Positions 1 to 6,487 of a stretch of DNA of 50,941 nucleotides are shown here, piece by piece. This DNA is from Bacteroidales bacterium. GTDB lineage: Bacteria > Bacteroidota > Bacteroidia > Bacteroidales > P3. The translations under genes and the position numbers were made by a program. The stretch covers positions 1 through 50,941 of the forward strand of contig JAGAYN010000028.1 in assembly GCA_017940465.1 (NCBI GenBank). The letters run 5' to 3'. Positions within the stretch are counted from its first letter, which is position 1. Each line of letters begins with the position of its first letter. Under the pieces are notes generated by a model that did not search any database, had not been told where the DNA came from, and saw only the letters and a list, made by a program, of their open reading frames with translations.

Positions 1-42
1 AATAAATCACTGGGACACCAAGCCCGTTTGCATATAAAACGC

Positions 43-72
43 GAATCAGGCGGCTTTTCTTTTGCCTGATTC
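43..72. other. 9-bp hairpin at window start
   Basis: GAATCAGGC (43-51) and GCCTGATTC (64-72) are perfect inverted repeats around a 12-nt pyrimidine-rich loop. It may end transcription of a gene lying left of the window, but no T-run follows the stem on the plus strand, so this is only a possible terminator. Confidence 0.35.
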
Positions 73-127
73 TGACTGCGTAGCAAAATATTTTTATGCG
101 TCTGTGTGTAAATCAAAAATTTTTATG

Positions 128-135
128 TAAATTTG
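128..135 (+). promoter_or_regulatory. Candidate -7 box for the YD-repeat protein
   Basis: TAAATTTG matches the Bacteroidetes -7 consensus TAnnTTTG and lies 22 bp before the start codon at 158. No clear -33 TTG is seen at the usual distance, so support is moderate. Confidence 0.45.
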
Positions 136-157
136 CACCCTGAAAACAACAAAGAAA

Positions 158-988
158 ATGAAAAGAAATATCGCCTTCATGTTAGTCCTGCTCGTGGCCG
201 GCACCGCCCTGGCCGCAGGTCCCAAGAACCGTAAGAACTCGCGTACCGAGATGGGTATCAACGGCCCGGCGCTCTATGTGATTGAGTACACCTACAACCT
301 CCGAGGCGGCGCCGGTGGCGGCCGCCAGCTGGTATGCATCGACAGCATCACCTTCGACAAGCGCGGCAACTTCGCAGACAAGTTTCGCACCAAGGCCGAC
401 GACTACACATGGTACTCCTATTTCTTCGACGTCAACGGCTACTCCCTCGGATGGAACGAGTACAACCGCGAGAAGATGCTCACCGGCCGCACCGCCTACC
501 TCAACGACAAGGAAGGCAACCGCATCGAGCGCACCGTCTTCCTCGGTAACCAGATGACCAAGAAGGAGAGCAGCAAGTTCGCCGGTGGCCTCAAAATGGA
601 GGAACAGAGCTTCGACGCCGACGGCGAGATGACCGAGAAACGTACCTACAAATACGACCAGAAGGGCAACTGCACCGAGATGGAATTCTACAACCGCGAC
701 GGCGAGCTCATGCAGCACTACCTCTATAAATACGACGCCCGAGGCAACCGCATCGAGTGGCGTTTCTATGATGCCGACGAATTCCTCTCCGCCCTCACCA
801 CCTACTACTACGACGACCACGACAACCTCATCGAGATCTCCTCCTTCAACTACGACGAGCACCTCAACTGGAAGCACTCCTACGTCTACGAATACGACGA
901 GGACGACAACTGGGTCCGCCAGACCATCTACCGCAACAACGTGCCCTATCAGGTCATCGAGAGGGAGATCGCCTTCCCGGCGAACTGA
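158..988 (+). CDS. Secreted protein with YD-type repeats
   Basis: The 276-residue product begins with a Sec signal peptide (MKRN, hydrophobic stretch, cleavage near AAG at about residue 20). From about residue 150 it holds five or so degenerate units of the form YxYDxxGN (KYDQKGN, KYDARGN, YYDDHDN, EYDEDDN), the pattern of RHS/YD repeats. These form a beta-sheet wrap that often binds carbohydrate. It is far shorter than RHS toxins and has no core or toxin domain, so a small exported beta-rich protein is more likely than a polymorphic toxin. DUF4160 begins 12 bp after its stop on the same strand. Function unknown. Confidence 0.75.
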   Translation: MKRNIAFMLVLLVAGTALAAGPKNRKNSRTEMGINGPALYVIEYTYNLRGGAGGGRQLVCIDSITFDKRGNFADKFRTKADDYTWYSYFFDVNGYSLGWNEYNREKMLTGRTAYLNDKEGNRIERTVFLGNQMTKKESSKFAGGLKMEEQSFDADGEMTEKRTYKYDQKGNCTEMEFYNRDGELMQHYLYKYDARGNRIEWRFYDADEFLSALTTYYYDDHDNLIEISSFNYDEHLNWKHSYVYEYDEDDNWVRQTIYRNNVPYQVIEREIAFPAN

Positions 989-1000
989 TTATTGCCTGCT

Positions 1001-1246
1001 ATGCCCACCGTCTTCAGAATATTCAATTTCCGGTTCATGTTCTACTCGAGTGACCATGAGCCAGTGCATATTCATGTTGAGAGAGGCGGTTGCGAGGCAA
1101 AGTTCAATGTTCAGCCAGTGGAACTGGTATATAACCACGGCTTCAAGCAGCATGAGCTGTCGCTCATCCGCTCATTGGTGGAAGAGAACGTGGATGTGAT
1201 TACGGAACGTTGGAAGGAATTCTTTGGAAACAAAAGCAATGGGTAA
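1001..1246 (+). CDS. DUF4160 domain protein
   Basis: This 81-residue protein opens with MPTVFRIFNFRFMFYSSDHE followed by PVHIHVE, the signature of the DUF4160 family: a hydrophobic strand, then DHEPxHIHV. I chose the ATG at 1001 because the family starts with MPT; an upstream TTG at 992 is in frame. Its last 8 bp overlap the next gene (DUF2442), so the two are translationally coupled. DUF4160-DUF2442 pairs recur in many bacteria and have been proposed as toxin-antitoxin-like modules, but neither role is shown here. Confidence 0.85.
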   Translation: MPTVFRIFNFRFMFYSSDHEPVHIHVERGGCEAKFNVQPVELVYNHGFKQHELSLIRSLVEENVDVITERWKEFFGNKSNG

Positions 1247-1571
1247 GAAACAGATAGCACGTGTTTGGGTGGACGACCACGCCGTCTGTGCCGAGACCAC
1301 CGACGGTTTGCGAGCGAGCTATGAATTCGCCCAATGGCCGCGTCTACGCAACGCCACCGATGCCCAGCGCCGCGACTTCTACCTCTCCTACCACGGCATA
1401 CATTGGTCCTCCCTCGACGAAGACCTATGTTTCGAGGGCATGTTTCACGATGCTGGCCTTTGCGACATCACACCTACTGAAGACAGCGTATATTACAGTG
1501 CGCCATACGGTATTGACGACGACGCACCCCTGCCCACTGCGGCGGAAGAGCCTGCGGGATATGGGAAGTGA
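1239..1571 (+). CDS. DUF2442 domain protein
   Basis: The 110-residue product starts at the ATG overlapping the DUF4160 stop (ATGGGTAA); an earlier in-frame ATG at 1224 would deepen the overlap. The region VWVDDHAVCAETTDG, followed by a stretch around FAQWPRLRNAT, fits DUF2442, a small beta-rich fold whose members describe operator- or antitoxin-like partners of DUF4160. A longer acidic, proline-rich C-terminus (about residues 90-110) is less typical. The pair forms a compact two-gene module with no other gene attached. Confidence 0.7.
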   Translation: MGKKQIARVWVDDHAVCAETTDGLRASYEFAQWPRLRNATDAQRRDFYLSYHGIHWSSLDEDLCFEGMFHDAGLCDITPTEDSVYYSAPYGIDDDAPLPTAAEEPAGYGK

Positions 1572-1677
1572 TAATGACAATAAAACATACGTTTAACGAA
1601 AACAACCGCCGATGAAGCATAGCGCATAGATTAATATGCACATCATAGAATAGGAAAGAAGCGAAACGAGCTTATCT

Positions 1678-1806
1678 GGTCATTCTGAAAACTTCGACAC
1701 TTTTCAAAACTTTACCAGGAGACGGAAACGGCGCTCTCGCCTTTAGGCGTGGGCTTTCATATGTTGAAGTTTGGTAAAGTTAGGTAGTCGAAGACCTCAG
1801 AATGAC
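1678..1806. repeat. Imperfect long inverted repeat, MITE-like
   Basis: Left arm 1678-1716 begins GGTCATTCTGA and ends AAACTTTACC. Right arm 1773-1806 begins GGTAAAGTT and ends TCAGAATGACC. The arms pair over most of their length with a few gaps, and the 56-bp centre holds a small GCCTTTAGGC hairpin. No ORF of note lies inside. This is the main content of the gene-free stretch 1572-1925. It could be a miniature inverted-repeat element or a large transcribed stem; no target-site duplication could be confirmed by eye. Confidence 0.6.
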
Positions 1807-1925
1807 CGATGGAGACCTAAAAAGTGCCACGCTCTTTTTATGTGCATATCCAGCCGGTACTACAATAATTATTATTTTAAACACAAAACCGATGGGCCGA
1901 TGGTAAATAACCGGCAAAGATTAAA

Positions 1926-2120
1926 ATGAAAAAGATTTCCAAAGTGTTATTGATAGCAGGTTTTGCCTTCTGCTTATTCGGATTCTCTTCCTGTGAGAAA
2001 GAAACAACAACAACTGACCATTCTTATGGTTATAATGACGACGACGATGACTTCTGGAAAAAGAACATGACGAACGAGGTTGAAACCACTTACGTAGAGA
2101 CTGTGTCATTCTCCAATTAA
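1926..2120 (+). CDS. Small lipoprotein
   Basis: A 64-residue protein with a signal peptide ending in the lipobox GFSSC (Cys about 23), so it should be lipid-anchored. The mature part is a poly-Thr stretch, a DDDDD acidic run and a short tail, with no known domain. It lies 20 bp upstream of another exported protein on the same strand and is probably co-transcribed. Base composition is lower in GC than the surrounding core genes. Function unknown. Confidence 0.6.
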   Translation: MKKISKVLLIAGFAFCLFGFSSCEKETTTTDHSYGYNDDDDDFWKKNMTNEVETTYVETVSFSN

Positions 2121-2140
2121 TATTAAACACTTAAATCGAT

Positions 2141-2683
2141 ATGAAAAAGCACATAACACTAATTGCCCTTTTACTTTGTGCCGGATTTGTTGTCCGCGCA
2201 CAAGAGGGATCTGGCGAATGCAAATTGCCTGGTACGTATGATTATGTACGTGTGGCGTATTTTAACGATAGTAAAGATTGCAGGGGGGCGGATTGTAAAA
2301 ACGGGAGTGGTCACCTTCTTGTCTCAAATCAGTCCGGGGTAATAATAACATCACTACACGTAAAGGTAGAGTGTATTCATACCTGGAAAGAAAAAGTGAC
2401 GAAAAAAGTTCAGAAAATGGTGACAACATCGCAATATGGTGAGGTACCTGTTACTGAAGAGAAAGAGGAATGGGTGCCAAAATCTGCTTCTAATGTGTTG
2501 GTGGATGATGATATTCATGATATCCCATATAATCAAACGTCTCAGTACAACCACACAGAACGAGGCCGAATAAAAGGCGGTCCTCATAGAAGAGATGGTG
2601 ATAATGGTAGATATGATAATAGATACGAATATAAAGTAACTATAGGGAACCCCATTTGTACTCCGATGGGTGGTACGGAATGA
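2141..2683 (+). CDS. Secreted hypothetical protein
   Basis: A 180-residue product with a clear Sec signal peptide (MKKHITLIALLLCAGFVVRA-QE). The mature part holds four cysteines (CKLPG, CRGADC, VEC), a Lys/Glu/Val-rich central segment, and a His/Arg/Gly/Asn-rich tail. I recognise no family. It follows the small lipoprotein by 20 bp and is closed by a strong terminator at 2711-2742. Codon use is clearly more AT-rich than in core genes, which suggests transfer or relaxed selection. Confidence 0.6.
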   Translation: MKKHITLIALLLCAGFVVRAQEGSGECKLPGTYDYVRVAYFNDSKDCRGADCKNGSGHLLVSNQSGVIITSLHVKVECIHTWKEKVTKKVQKMVTTSQYGEVPVTEEKEEWVPKSASNVLVDDDIHDIPYNQTSQYNHTERGRIKGGPHRRDGDNGRYDNRYEYKVTIGNPICTPMGGTE

Positions 2684-2710
2684 ATTAAGTAATAGTAGAT
2701 GGAATTATGG

Positions 2711-2742
2711 GAGTCTCCTCGATTATAAGGAGACTCTTTTTT
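2711..2742 (+). terminator. Rho-independent terminator
   Basis: GAGTCTCCT (2711-2719) pairs perfectly with AGGAGACTC (2728-2736), with an 8-nt loop and a run of six T. It ends the two-gene exported-protein unit. The T-run abuts the stop codon of the convergent nuclease gene. Confidence 0.9.
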
Positions 2743-3457
2743 ACCTGAAGAGCGACATCTGGCGGAAACCCTGCTGGCAGTAGTGCTGGTAGGGGCAGGC
2801 GTAGGGTTCGAGGCAGTGCTGACCCGTATGGGTGGCGGGCTCGCCATGGGTGAGGATGTCCTTCATGGCGGCGATGTTCGAGGCCACGGTGTCGGATTGG
2901 GCGGCGAGGTTTTCTGTCAGGTCGACAATGGTGAAGCGGTTGTCGGAGTTGTCTGAATAATTAGAGTAATCAGAATATTCCGAGTTATCCGATTGCTTAT
3001 TGGCATACACGATGCTGAAGCTGTTCACTTGGCGGCAATGCGAGATGACGTAATGCTGCACAGCGGCGTCTTTCTTGTAGGTCTCGCTGAGGGTGCTTCC
3101 GGACTTTACCTCGTAGATGTCCAATGCGCCGTCCTCGCGCTGGCATACCACATCGGCGAGGACCAGCACGTCATCGTATTGGAAGCCCGCCTCGAAGAGG
3201 ACGGCGGCGGGGTTTGCGTCCAGTAGGGCGGCCGTGCGGTCGGGGTAGGCATCGACGTTGCGCTTGAGTTCGGCGCTGAGGTCGATGGCGGCTGGGAAGG
3301 TGGACTTGAAGGCGTACTCGAAGTCGCGACCGGCATCGAAGCGACGCATCTGCTCGCGGGTGTAGCGCGCCAGGCGCGGCTGGTAGACGTCGAGCCACAG
3401 GGCCCGCTCGCACTGCAGGCCTCTTATATACTTGCTCTTGCTCAACAGGTGTGCCAT
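2741..3457 (-). CDS. Cas4-like PD-(D/E)XK nuclease with Fe-S cysteines
   Basis: The 238-residue protein starts with LSKSKYIRGLQCERALWL, typical of the N-terminal nuclease half of DUF2779 proteins. Catalytic residues are in order: Glu89 (FEAGF), Asp102 (LADVV), then Glu116-x-Lys118 in YEVKSGS. One N-terminal Cys (16) plus three near the C-terminus (215, 221, 227; spacing C-x5-C-x5-C) match the four-Cys Fe-S pattern of Cas4 and AddB. DUF2779 proteins are usually about twice as long with an RNase H-like second half, which is absent here. Residues 156-173 are six S-(D/E/N)-(N/Y) triplets encoded by a 9-bp tandem repeat. There are no cas genes nearby, so a DNA-repair or defence role is inference. 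Confidence 0.75.
   Translation of the reverse strand: MAHLLSKSKYIRGLQCERALWLDVYQPRLARYTREQMRRFDAGRDFEYAFKSTFPAAIDLSAELKRNVDAYPDRTAALLDANPAAVLFEAGFQYDDVLVLADVVCQREDGALDIYEVKSGSTLSETYKKDAAVQHYVISHCRQVNSFSIVYANKQSDNSEYSDYSNYSDNSDNRFTIVDLTENLAAQSDTVASNIAAMKDILTHGEPATHTGQHCLEPYACPYQHYCQQGFRQMSLFR
2939..2992 (-). repeat. Six 9-bp tandem repeats inside the nuclease gene
   Basis: Read on the minus strand, six consecutive 9-mers of the form TCnGAnnAC/T encode SDN-SEY-SDY-SNY-SDN-SDN. The stretch is much more AT-rich than the rest of the gene and keeps frame because 9 is divisible by 3. It shares the 12-mer AATTAGAGTAAT with the intergenic palindrome at 10562-10698. Confidence 0.85.
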
Positions 3458-3495
3458 GTCGGGTTATCTTTAATTCTCTTGCTTGCTGCGCTCGC

Positions 3496-3578
3496 GAAAT
3501 CTTGTAAATCTTGTAAATTTACGCTTGCGCGACAACGGCGATGCGTCAGCAAATAATTTACAAGATTTACGAGATTTC
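3496..3578. repeat. Palindromic intergenic element A
   Basis: Left arm 3496-3520 consists of GAA plus two copies of ATCTTGTAA plus ATTT. Right arm 3555-3578 is its reverse complement with one mismatch; the loop is 34 nt. The right arm runs into the LOG gene and supplies its last codons (Glu-Ile-Ser-stop), so the element was probably inserted across the original 3' end. The same 9-bp building plan recurs in element B at 10562-10698. Folded in RNA it could act as a terminator or 3'-end stabiliser. Confidence 0.75.
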
Positions 3579-4118
3579 TGCCGCGTCAGCGGCAAGGAAC
3601 CTGAATAATTCATCGACCGAGGCCACCGTGTGCAGGGCGGTCTCGGCACCTTTGCGGACGAAGCCGGCGTCGTGCATCACGCGGAGCTGCACGAGGAAGG
3701 GGTCGTAGAAGCCGTCGAGGTTCAACAGCACCATGGGCTTGCCGAGGTGCTGGAGCTGGTTAGCCACCATGACCTCGGAGACCTCGTCGAGGGTGCCGAT
3801 GCCGCCGGGGAGGGCGACGAAGGCGTCGCTGTGGGCGATGAGGTATTCCTTGCGCTCGGCCATGGTGCTGACGCGCACGAGCTCGGTGACGGGCTGCGAG
3901 CGGATGACGGCCTCGCTGAAGAGCGTGGGGATAACGCCGACGACACGGCCGTCCCCTGCCAGCGCGGCGCCGCTCACCTCGCCCATCAGGCCGAGGTTGC
4001 TGCCGCCGTAGAGCAGCGTGTGTCCGCCTTCGGCTATCCGCCGTCCCAGTTCCCGCGCCGCAGCGGCATACGCTTCGTTCTTCGGGCTCGACGACCCGCA
4101 AAAGACTGAGATGTTCAT
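3567..4118 (-). CDS. LOG-family nucleotide phosphoribohydrolase
   Basis: This 183-residue cytosolic protein belongs to the TIGR00730 Rossmann-fold (LOG) family, which cleaves nucleoside 5'-monophosphates to a free base and ribose 5-phosphate; plant members activate cytokinins. Seen here are the N-terminal MNISVFCGSS, YGGSNLGLMG (37-46), the conserved Arg of MAERK (89) and the signature PGGIGTLDE (104-112). Length is normal. It overlaps the start of the small membrane protein gene's 3' end by 4 bp (ATGA), so the two are coupled. The final codons come from palindrome A. Confidence 0.9.
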   Translation of the reverse strand: MNISVFCGSSSPKNEAYAAAARELGRRIAEGGHTLLYGGSNLGLMGEVSGAALAGDGRVVGVIPTLFSEAVIRSQPVTELVRVSTMAERKEYLIAHSDAFVALPGGIGTLDEVSEVMVANQLQHLGKPMVLLNLDGFYDPFLVQLRVMHDAGFVRKGAETALHTVASVDELFRFLAADAAEIS

Positions 4119-4429
4119 TGTGCTTTCTCCGTGCCTCTGTGTTTGAACTTATACCACCATACCTCGATGAGAGCACAGATGACAGACATGATAATATCGG
4201 TGATTATCAAGCATACCATTTCGACAATCCAACCAATCCTGTCGTGGATACCGATAAATATCCAGTCAACGACAAGACCAATCACGGTAAGTATGCCGAA
4301 GAATATCATGTTCTTCAGAAAGCGGTTCCAAAAGGTAACCTTCTTCAAATGCTTGCCAGCGATAACCTCTTCGGGCTGAACGATAGCGAGGATAATCTTG
4401 CTGAGTTTGTTTTGTGGCTTATTGTCCAT
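4115..4429 (-). CDS. Small membrane protein, two transmembrane segments
   Basis: A 104-residue protein (from MDNKPQ; an ATG 15 bp upstream at 4444 is possible). Residues about 45-65 (MIFFGILTVIGLVVDWIFIG) and 72-95 (IVEMVCLIITDIIMSVICAL) are hydrophobic helices, and both ends are charged. No family is recognised. It overlaps the LOG gene by 4 bp, and the 41-bp tandem repeats lie directly upstream, where its promoter would be expected. Role unknown. Confidence 0.6.
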   Translation of the reverse strand: MDNKPQNKLSKIILAIVQPEEVIAGKHLKKVTFWNRFLKNMIFFGILTVIGLVVDWIFIGIHDRIGWIVEMVCLIITDIIMSVICALIEVWWYKFKHRGTEKAQ

Positions 4430-4471
4430 ATTGTTTCTGTGCAATCTGATGTTTCATTTCTGTAATTTTGG

Positions 4472-4611
4472 CTCGCACCATTGCAAAACCGTGTTTCACT
4501 GTTGAAAATTGACCTCGCACCATTGCAAAGGCCGTTTCCGGACTGAAAAACGTCCTCGCACCATTGCAAACGGCATTACTTGGCCGGAAAATCGACTTCG
4601 CACCGGTGCGG
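4472..4611. repeat. 41-bp degenerate tandem repeat
   Basis: CTCGCACCATTGCAAA recurs at 4472, 4514 and 4555, and a diverged copy (CTTCGCACCGGTGCGG) at 4596, giving a period of 42, 41 and 41 bp. Between the conserved 16-mers are variable stretches that keep a TTTC...GAAA pattern. The array lies between two genes read on the minus strand (zinc-ribbon protein and small membrane protein) and carries no ORF of its own. Confidence 0.85.
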
Positions 4612-4672
4612 AACTCATTGCACGGCTGTTTCGTGGTTTTGCAGCGGTGCGGGGTGGCGTTGCAGGGCTGTC

Positions 4673-4702
4673 AATGCTCCCCGCACCTGTGCGGGGAGCA
4701 TT
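4673..4702. other. Perfect 14-bp hairpin
   Basis: AATGCTCCCCGCAC is followed after CT by its exact reverse complement. It lies 38 bp beyond the stop codon of the zinc-ribbon gene on the minus strand. No U-run follows on either strand, so it may be a processing or mRNA-protection hairpin, or an end of the neighbouring repeat array. Confidence 0.75.
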
Positions 4703-4739
4703 ACATGAGCCGTTCCTTGGCCTCGCGGAGGTGCGGGGG

Positions 4740-5009
4740 CTACTTTTGCCAGCGCTTGAGCGTGGGAAAGTATCGCAGGAGCTCCTGGCGGTACTCGTCG
4801 GCGGTGAGGTGCTGGCCGGTGCCTTTGTTGAACTCGTCGACGTACTGCACGCAGAAGTCGACCATCTGTTCCATGGTGCAGTCCTGCGTGAAGTGGCCGT
4901 CGGCGTAGCAGTACTTGCAATACTCGGGGTTCTCGCTCTCGACCTCCTCGCTGAGGGGCATTCCGCAGCTCTGGCAGAAGCGCTGCTGGTCGGGGAATGG
5001 GTTTTCCAT
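4740..5009 (-). CDS. Zinc-ribbon domain protein
   Basis: An 89-residue protein. The N-terminal half carries CQSCGMP and CKYCYADG, four zinc-ligand Cys typical of the putative zinc ribbon family PF12674. The second half (TMEQMVDFCVQYVDEFNKGTG...) is the helical tail found in these proteins. It starts 10 bp after the transketolase C-subunit stop on the same strand and is probably in the same transcript. Biochemical role unknown. Confidence 0.85.
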   Translation of the reverse strand: MENPFPDQQRFCQSCGMPLSEEVESENPEYCKYCYADGHFTQDCTMEQMVDFCVQYVDEFNKGTGQHLTADEYRQELLRYFPTLKRWQK

Positions 5010-5018
5010 AGCCAGTAG

Positions 5019-5972
5019 TTATTTGCGTTTCAGCACGGCGTGGACCTTCTCGACGATGTCGGCGGCGCGGAGGTGGTAGTTGGTGAGCATCTCGTCGGGC
5101 GTGCCACTCTCGCCGAAGCGGTCGTCGACGGCCACGTACTCCATCGGCGTGGGGCAGCGGAGGGCGAGGGTCTGCGCGATGCTGTCGCCGAGGCCGCCGT
5201 TGAAAAGGTGCTCCTCGCAGGTGACGACGGCGCGGGTCTTGCGGGCGCTGGCCACGACGGCCTCCACGTCGAGCGGTTTGATGGTGTGGATGTTGATGAC
5301 TTCGGCGCTGACGCCTTCCTTTTCCAGATGTTCGGCGGCCTGCAGGGCTTCCCACACGAGGTGGCCGCAGGCGAAGAGGGTCACGTCGCGGCCTTCGCTC
5401 AGCAGCTGGGCCTTGCCAATCTCGAAGGTCTGCTCTTCGGGCGTGAAGCAGGGCATCTTGCTGCGTCCGAGGCGCAGGTAGACGGGCCCCGTGTGCTCGG
5501 CGGCGGCCAGTGTGGCGGCCTTGGCCTGGTTGAAGTCGCACGGCACGAGCACGGTCATGTTCGGCAGGGCCTTCATGAGGGCGATGTCCTCCATGGTCTG
5601 GTGCGTGGCGCCATCCTCGCCGAGCGAGATGCCGGCGTGCGAGCCGCAGATCTTGACGTTCTTGTTGCTGTAGGCCACGACCTGGCGGATCTGGTCGTAG
5701 ACGCGGCCGGTGACGAACTCGGCGAAGCCGCCGAGGAAAGGCACCTTGCCACAGAGCGAGAGGCCGGCGGCGATGCCGACCATGTTGGCCTCGGCGATGC
5801 CGCACTGGATGAAGCGCTCGGGGAACTCCTTGGCGAAGCCGTCCATCTTGACGCTGCCTTTGACGTCGGCGCTCAGGGCGACGACATTCTGGTTTCTGCG
5901 GCCAGCCTCCACAAGGCCTTCGCCCATGCCGGCGCGCAACTCTTTTGATTGTTTGTTTTCGTAGTGGGTCAT
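5019..5972 (-). CDS. Transketolase, C-terminal subunit
   Basis: The 317-residue product is the pyrimidine-binding plus C-terminal half of a split transketolase, with catalytic Glu in QCGIAEANMVG and the DGATHQTMEDIALM segment. With the N subunit it moves two-carbon units between sugar phosphates in the pentose phosphate pathway, using thiamine diphosphate. Split transketolase genes are normally adjacent; here the N-subunit gene ends 4.7 kb upstream (10706), with five genes and a remnant between. The start codon overlaps the stop of the orphan gene at 5969-6418 (ATGA). The first 14 codons are duplicated at 7613-7660. Confidence 0.92.
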   Translation of the reverse strand: MTHYENKQSKELRAGMGEGLVEAGRRNQNVVALSADVKGSVKMDGFAKEFPERFIQCGIAEANMVGIAAGLSLCGKVPFLGGFAEFVTGRVYDQIRQVVAYSNKNVKICGSHAGISLGEDGATHQTMEDIALMKALPNMTVLVPCDFNQAKAATLAAAEHTGPVYLRLGRSKMPCFTPEEQTFEIGKAQLLSEGRDVTLFACGHLVWEALQAAEHLEKEGVSAEVINIHTIKPLDVEAVVASARKTRAVVTCEEHLFNGGLGDSIAQTLALRCPTPMEYVAVDDRFGESGTPDEMLTNYHLRAADIVEKVHAVLKRK

Positions 5973-5977
5973 AATAT
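5930..5977 (-). repeat. Direct repeat R1, original copy (transketolase C start)
   Basis: These 48 bp cover the first 14 codons of the transketolase C gene and a few bases before them. The copy at 7613-7660 differs at a single base. In transcription order R1 closes the slot occupied by the orphan gene 5969-6418. Confidence 0.95.
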
Positions 5978-6418
5978 TATTGATTGTTTTATTTGATTTG
6001 TCATAATATAAGATGGGAATAACGCTATCTTTTTTATGGATATTCCTAATTCATTGCTGTATTGGTCAAGTATTTTTGTGGCAATATGTACAACATTAAT
6101 ACTACTATCGCATCCCATCACTAACCGTTTAATATTGTATTTCTTGTTGGCAAGGTAAATAGTAGATAAAATATTTCCTATTTGACCAAACTCTTCCTCC
6201 GTCAAATGATTAGCAGAAAGACTTGTTGTTATTTTCCACTCTTTTATTCTCGCATCACCCATACAGCAATTCAAAACCAAACCATCTTCGTTTTTTTCCG
6301 CATCTACTCTATAGATTCCATCATAAATGAACTCATCATTGGGTTCTAGAATACCATTCTTATAGAGTTCTAGCTTTGGGGATCCTATTCGGTTAATTAC
6401 TATAATATTTCTCTTCAT
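5969..6418 (-). CDS. AT-rich orphan gene in repeat-bounded slot 2
   Basis: A 149-residue soluble protein with no recognised domain. It starts MKRNIIVINRIGSPKLELYK and includes CCMGDARIKEWKITTSLSAN and a C-terminal half predicted to alternate helix and strand. It is much more AT-rich than the flanking transketolase gene. Its start lies directly after repeat R2 and its stop overlaps the transketolase ATG, so it fills the slot between R2 and R1 exactly. That position, shared with the unrelated orphan at 7667-8206, suggests exchangeable cargo. Function unknown. Confidence 0.6.
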   Translation of the reverse strand: MKRNIIVINRIGSPKLELYKNGILEPNDEFIYDGIYRVDAEKNEDGLVLNCCMGDARIKEWKITTSLSANHLTEEEFGQIGNILSTIYLANKKYNIKRLVMGCDSSINVVHIATKILDQYSNELGISIKKIALFPSYIMTNQIKQSIIL

Positions 6419-6487
6419 ATTATTGGTTATTCTTGTTTATCAAATTCACCACCACCTTCACCGTCACGTCCTTCTCCTCGGGACGGC
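6419..6487 (-). repeat. Direct repeat R2, copy at yhcG 3' end
   Basis: These 69 bp match 8219-8287 (the 3' end of the RhuM-Fic gene) with four mismatches, exactly 1,800 bp apart. Here the sequence is read in a different frame as the last 19 codons of the YhcG gene. Confidence 0.95.

Noticed and set aside
158-988. RHS polymorphic toxin
   Set aside because: Only a few short YD-like units in 276 residues, with no RHS core, protease site or toxin domain.
1572-1925. Riboswitch or structured RNA before the small lipoprotein
   Set aside because: The inverted repeat is long and imperfect, and I could not match it to a known riboswitch; a mobile or unknown element is as likely.
2741-3457. cas4 of a CRISPR system
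   Set aside because: The domain fits Cas4-like nucleases, but no cas1, cas2, effector or array is in the window; DUF2779-type is the safer call.
4345-4569. Minus-strand open frame across the 41-bp repeats
   Set aside because: It reads the repeats as a low-complexity CNGA-type peptide and overlaps the small membrane protein gene in another frame; no sign of real coding.
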